A stretch of 64,000 bases of DNA, from the NCBI RefSeq assembly GCF_037023145.1, contig NZ_CP146092.1, forward strand, positions 372,001-436,000, given 5' to 3'. Under the pieces are notes generated by a model, which was not told the origin of the DNA, did not search any database, and was given only the letters and a program-made list of their open reading frames with translations. The translations under genes were made by a program, and so were the position numbers. Below are positions 60,653-64,000 of this stretch, in pieces. Position 1 is the stretch's first letter, and every line of letters starts with the position of its first letter. This DNA comes from Ralstonia sp. RRA (GTDB lineage Bacteria > Pseudomonadota > Gammaproteobacteria > Burkholderiales > Burkholderiaceae).

Positions 60653-63591
60653 ACTCGATCCCACGGTTACTGCAGCGCGCTTTCGACTATCTCTCACAGG
60701 ACCTGCTTCGCCGCGTTGAGATTCGCCACCGATTGGTTGCCGCGTTCATCCTGCTGTCTCTGCTGCCGATCTTCATTTCGGCCTGCATTTCGTACGTGAA
60801 CTCGATCGCGGCGATCAAGGAGAACGCAGAGATATTCTCGAAGGAGGTGGTCAAGCAAGTCTCGAGAAACATCGAGTTGCGCATGCGGCAGATCGAGACG
60901 GAAAGCAACTTGCTGGTGCTCTCCAATCGGGTTCAAGGCGCGCTTGCCAGGGCTGCGAGCGGCCACGGCAAGGAACAAAGCGAGGCACGCCAGGACATGG
61001 CGCGGCTGCTCCTCGAGCATTACGGATCGGTGGATTTCATCAACCAGAAGTATCTGCTCGACAAAAACAACCGGATTCTGGACACACAGGCCGCCACGCA
61101 ATTGACCCAGGGTGTGACACGCCTCGTCTCGCGCGCTCAGGATGCGCATGAGCACACGTACTGGGGCAGCTACGACAACGGTGTCGGACAGCAAAACCTC
61201 GGGGTGGTGCGCGCCATCATCGACAAGAACAGCAACCAGCAGCTCGGCAATCTGGTGCTGATCGTCCGCCCGGCATACTTCTCGACCATCTTCAACGACG
61301 TCGCCACAGGCAGCGGTACGCAAATCTACATTCTCGATGCGAGTAACGAGGTCATCATCCGGCCCGCCGACGCATCGAATGACGCCGGCGCACTACCCGA
61401 ACCCGGCTTGCTCGAAAACATCGCGCGCAACGCGACATCGGGCGAGGCCCGAAGCTTCGTTGCGGTCGAGGGAAAGCGCGGAGGACGTTATTTGGCTGCG
61501 TACGCCAAAATCCCCGGCACGACCTGGTTCGTGGTGAGCACCATTGCGGAGAAAAAACTGACGGCCGAGGCACAAGCGGTGCGAAACCAGATCGCGCTGG
61601 TCGGCATCTCGGGGGTTTTGCTGTCGATCTTCCTTGCTTACTTCATCTCGCACAGCATTTCTGCACCGCTCAGGGAGCTGGTGCGCAAGGTGCACGATAC
61701 CGGCGACGATGCCGGCGCCGAGGTAGACGAAGGAAAGCACGTGGAAACCGGGGCCCGCGCCAAGGACGAACTGAGCAGGCTCGCGCAGCGCTTCGAGAGA
61801 ATGCGCGAAGCGATCAAGCAGAAGATCCAGAAGATCAACGAGATCAATGCCTCGCTCGAGCAAACCGTTGTCGAACGGACGGCAGAGCTCGTCACGCGGG
61901 AGCGGGAGTCGCGCACGCTGATCGAGAACTCGCCCGATACGATTGCGCGCTATGACCGCGATTCCCGCCGCATTTACGCCAATCCTGCGTTCTGTGCCGC
62001 GGCGGGCTGCAGCCTGACAGAAGCGCTCGGCAAGCGGCCGTCGGAGCTGCCTGGAGGCGCCAACGCGCGCGTTTACGAAAAACTCATCAGCGACGTCATT
62101 GCAAGCGGAACCAGTGCGCAACTCGAACTGAAATGGGTCGGCAAGGATGGGCGGGAACAATGCTCGCACATCCGCCTCACGCCGGAGACCGACCGCGCAG
62201 GCCATGTGCATTCCGTGTTGGCGATCGGTCGTGATCTCTCCGACCGGATGGCGTTTGAGGCCACCATCTGGAAGCAGGCCAACTTCGATGCGCTGACCGG
62301 CCTGCCGAATCGTCAGATGTTCCATGAACGACTCGCTCAGGAAGCCAGGCAGCCAGGCCACGTCGGGCAGCGCATGGCGTTGATGCTGATCGATCTCGAC
62401 CGTTTCAAGGAGGTCAACGACTCGCTCGGGCACGACCGGGGAGATACGTTGCTGATCGAGGCCGGCAAGCGCATCGGTTCGTGCGTGCGCCAATCGGATA
62501 CGGTCGCCCGTCTTGGCGGCGATGAGTTCACCGTCATCCTGCCCAATCTGGATGACACGGAGAGCGTTGAACGGATCGCCAGGACCATCATCGGCAAGTT
62601 GGCCGAGCCATTCACGCTGGGCACGGAAGAAGCCTTCATTTCTGCCAGCGTTGGCGTGACGTTTTACCCCGACGACGCCCACGATCTTGATGTGCTGTTC
62701 AAGAACGCCGATCAAGCCATGTATGCGGCCAAGAACGCCGGGCGCAATCGCTTCAGTTACTTCAAGCCCGATATGCAGGTGGAGGCCGAAAAGCGCCTGC
62801 GGCTTACCAGCGATTTGCGCGCCGCGCTGCCCAGTGACCAGTTTCAGGTCTACTACCAGCCCATCGTCGACCTCGCCACCGGCGAGGTTTGCAAAGCCGA
62901 GGCGCTGATCCGCTGGCTACACCCCGAGCGCGGCACGATCAGCCCGCACGATTTCGTTTCCGTGGCGGAAGACACGGGCCTCATCGTTCCCATTGGCGAC
63001 TGGGTGTTCAAGCAAGCAGTGCAACAGGTGCGGCAATGGCGCGATCAATTCCATCCGTCGTTCCAGATCAGCGTCAACATGTCGCCGGTGCAGATGCGCC
63101 AGGATGCCCAACTGTGCGCGCGATGGTCTGACTTCCTCGCGCGCGAAGGCTTGCCGGCGCAGAGCGTGATGGTGGAAATCACGGAAGGGCTGCTATTGCA
63201 GGCCGAATCGCGGACGGACGAGACACTGCTGACCTTGCGCAGCGCGGGCATCGGGATCTCGATCGACGACTTCGGGACCGGCTATTCATCGCTCGCTTAT
63301 CTCAAGCGCTTCGATATTGACTACCTGAAGATCGATCGTTCATTCGTCCACAACCTGAGCTTTGACGAAGACAACCAGGCGCTGTGCGAGGCAATGGTCG
63401 TCCTCGCGCACAAACTGGGGCTCAAAGTCATTGCCGAAGGTGTGGAGACCGCCGAGCAACGAGATTTTCTCAAGGCCGTCGATTGTGATTTTGCGCAGGG
63501 CTTTTTCTATTCAACACCGGTTCTGCCGCACGCGTTCGAACAGCGGGTGTGGCCACAGTCCGCAAAGCGCGCTGCTGAAACTGAGGCATGA
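60649..63591 (+). CDS. Membrane GGDEF-EAL protein coupled to a solute-binding protein (MbaA-like arrangement)
   Basis: A 980-residue c-di-GMP enzyme. Helix one is at 29-50, then a large periplasmic dCache-like part to about 312 (GTQIYILDASNEVIIRP, KIPGTTWFVVSTIAEKKL), helix two at about 313-333, HAMP and a coiled coil to about 420, PAS from about 422 (LIENSPDTIARYDRDSRRIYANPAFC), GGDEF near 623 (RLGGDEFTVILP, with RQSD inhibitory site) and EAL (EALIRW at about 751, DDFGTGYSS, LKIDRSF, EGVETAEQ). Both catalytic motifs are intact. The partner lipoprotein upstream probably binds the periplasmic part and sets the balance of synthesis and hydrolysis, as NspS does for MbaA in Vibrio. Confidence 0.92.
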   Translation: MNSIPRLLQRAFDYLSQDLLRRVEIRHRLVAAFILLSLLPIFISACISYVNSIAAIKENAEIFSKEVVKQVSRNIELRMRQIETESNLLVLSNRVQGALARAASGHGKEQSEARQDMARLLLEHYGSVDFINQKYLLDKNNRILDTQAATQLTQGVTRLVSRAQDAHEHTYWGSYDNGVGQQNLGVVRAIIDKNSNQQLGNLVLIVRPAYFSTIFNDVATGSGTQIYILDASNEVIIRPADASNDAGALPEPGLLENIARNATSGEARSFVAVEGKRGGRYLAAYAKIPGTTWFVVSTIAEKKLTAEAQAVRNQIALVGISGVLLSIFLAYFISHSISAPLRELVRKVHDTGDDAGAEVDEGKHVETGARAKDELSRLAQRFERMREAIKQKIQKINEINASLEQTVVERTAELVTRERESRTLIENSPDTIARYDRDSRRIYANPAFCAAAGCSLTEALGKRPSELPGGANARVYEKLISDVIASGTSAQLELKWVGKDGREQCSHIRLTPETDRAGHVHSVLAIGRDLSDRMAFEATIWKQANFDALTGLPNRQMFHERLAQEARQPGHVGQRMALMLIDLDRFKEVNDSLGHDRGDTLLIEAGKRIGSCVRQSDTVARLGGDEFTVILPNLDDTESVERIARTIIGKLAEPFTLGTEEAFISASVGVTFYPDDAHDLDVLFKNADQAMYAAKNAGRNRFSYFKPDMQVEAEKRLRLTSDLRAALPSDQFQVYYQPIVDLATGEVCKAEALIRWLHPERGTISPHDFVSVAEDTGLIVPIGDWVFKQAVQQVRQWRDQFHPSFQISVNMSPVQMRQDAQLCARWSDFLAREGLPAQSVMVEITEGLLLQAESRTDETLLTLRSAGIGISIDDFGTGYSSLAYLKRFDIDYLKIDRSFVHNLSFDEDNQALCEAMVVLAHKLGLKVIAEGVETAEQRDFLKAVDCDFAQGFFYSTPVLPHAFEQRVWPQSAKRAAETEA

Positions 63592-63600
63592 AAGACTGAG

Positions 63601-63626
63601 ACGCCCTGACCCGCTCAGGGCGTTTT
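63601..63626 (+). terminator. Intrinsic terminator after the GGDEF-EAL gene
   Basis: Stem ACGCCCTGA (63601-63609) and TCAGGGCGT (63615-63623), five-base loop, then TTT. Nine bases after the stop codon. Confidence 0.8.
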
Positions 63627-63641
63627 CATTTGCGGTTGCGG

Positions 63642-63893
63642 CTATCGACGCTCAATTGCTTCCAGTGCGTCCCATGTCTCTGGGTTCAACTGGCACCCCT
63701 CCAGCGCGAGCAGCACATACGCGCCAATGGCATCGAGAAAGCCCGCGCGATATTCCAACGGGCGTGCGCCCAGCACGTAGTCCAGTGTTTCACGCAAGAG
63801 CGCGGGCTGGACCCTGCGATGCCGGTGCAACGAGCGCTGCGTAATCCGCAGAAACCGCTGCGCGCGCAGCGCGCCAGATTGGTACAGTGTGGG
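63642..63893 (-). CDS. Uncharacterised C-terminal-looking frame, possibly a gene remnant
   Basis: A leftward frame that reads like protein from about 63893 to its stop at 63642: GALRAQRFLRITQRSLHRHRRVQPALLRETLDYVLGARPLEYRAGFLDAIGAYVLLALEGCQLNPETWDALEAIERR. No good start or ribosome site is seen in this frame, and the part upstream (to 63977) looks non-coding. It could be the 3' end of a frameshifted gene. No family recognised. Confidence 0.35.
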   Translation of the reverse strand, partial: PTLYQSGALRAQRFLRITQRSLHRHRRVQPALLRETLDYVLGARPLEYRAGFLDAIGAYVLLALEGCQLNPETWDALEAIERR

Positions 63894-63927
63894 GACAGAT
63901 GGGGGCGCGATGCGCGTTCCGCAGTCT

Positions 63928-64000
63928 CTATGTATGCCTTGCTGCGAATGCCTTGATGTAATCGTCGACGGTGGCAAAGGAAGCGATATCGATCTTCACA
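63928..64000 (-). CDS. Possible partial gene at the right edge
   Basis: A leftward frame entering from the window edge reads VKIDIASFATVDDYIKAFAARHT and then stops at 63928-63930. It may be the C terminus of a gene outside, or, if the GTG at 63999 is a start, a short N-terminal piece separated from the next frame by a frameshift. Too short to decide. Confidence 0.25.
   Translation of the reverse strand, partial: VKIDIASFATVDDYIKAFAARHT

Noticed and set aside
1..64000. CRISPR array, insertion sequence, prophage, tRNA or rRNA
   Set aside because: I looked for direct-repeat arrays, transposase or integrase motifs and tRNA-like cloverleaf ends and found none.

Overview
The window is a high-GC, gene-dense bacterial segment with many 4-bp ATGA start/stop overlaps and long leftward and rightward operons. 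The protein repertoire (intracellular PHB depolymerase, OprB-type porin, Wsp surface-sensing operon, AraC/GlxA/LysR regulators, PepSY/TonB iron locus) points to a free-living beta-proteobacterium of the Burkholderiaceae. Ralstonia of the pickettii type is my best guess, Cupriavidus or Burkholderia are alternatives, and the many transport and regulatory genes suggest a secondary replicon. I see no tRNA, rRNA, CRISPR array, insertion sequence, phage or plasmid-replication gene.

Layout. 1-4374: the 3' part of a D-amino-acid-oxidase-type flavoprotein, a GST-family protein, a PHB depolymerase and a bicupin protein. 4305-13261: a seven-gene leftward operon (livK-H-M-G-F, a carbamoyl-amino-acid hydrolase, an MlrC-type peptidase), with a divergent FadR-type regulator and a cyanase; this reads as uptake and breakdown of an amide or carbamoyl nitrogen compound. 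13450-21066: an OprB porin, the XylFGH sugar ABC transporter, a uronate-dehydrogenase-like enzyme and a LacI repressor; two TGACA/TGTCA palindromes in front of the porin are probable repressor operators, and a 200-bp intergenic repeat sits inside the cluster. 21189-29234: small regulator/enzyme pairs (EamA exporter/AraC, SDR/LysR, AraC plus ABM, two paralogous lipoproteins, TetR/SDR/DsbA-fold isomerase). 29321-33879: a Fur-box-headed iron locus (two small membrane proteins, a PepSY reductase-like protein, a TonB siderophore receptor). 33954-35044: a MarR/tautomerase pair sharing an operator, and a 44-aa membrane protein. 35050-41663: a GlxA-type regulator divergent from a beta-oxidation operon (acyl-CoA dehydrogenase, thiolase, fused hydratase/dehydrogenase, desaturase).

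41762-53518 is dominated by cyclic-di-GMP signalling. A dual GGDEF-EAL sensor converges on a complete Wsp operon (wspA-B-C-D-E-F-R, leftward), and both units have sequences resembling FliA (sigma-28) promoters, linking them to motility. 53656-56670: an ECF sigma/anti-sigma pair divergent from a Tat-exported metallophosphoesterase and a small cupredoxin with a CuA-like Cys/His/Met cluster. 56739-58890: an MFS transporter and a DnaJ-domain protein. 59363-63591: a lipoprotein solute-binding protein with no permease, translationally coupled to a membrane GGDEF-EAL enzyme, an arrangement like the NspS/MbaA polyamine sensor and the best candidate in the window for a little-described signalling system. 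The right edge (63642-64000) holds poorly supported leftward coding remnants.
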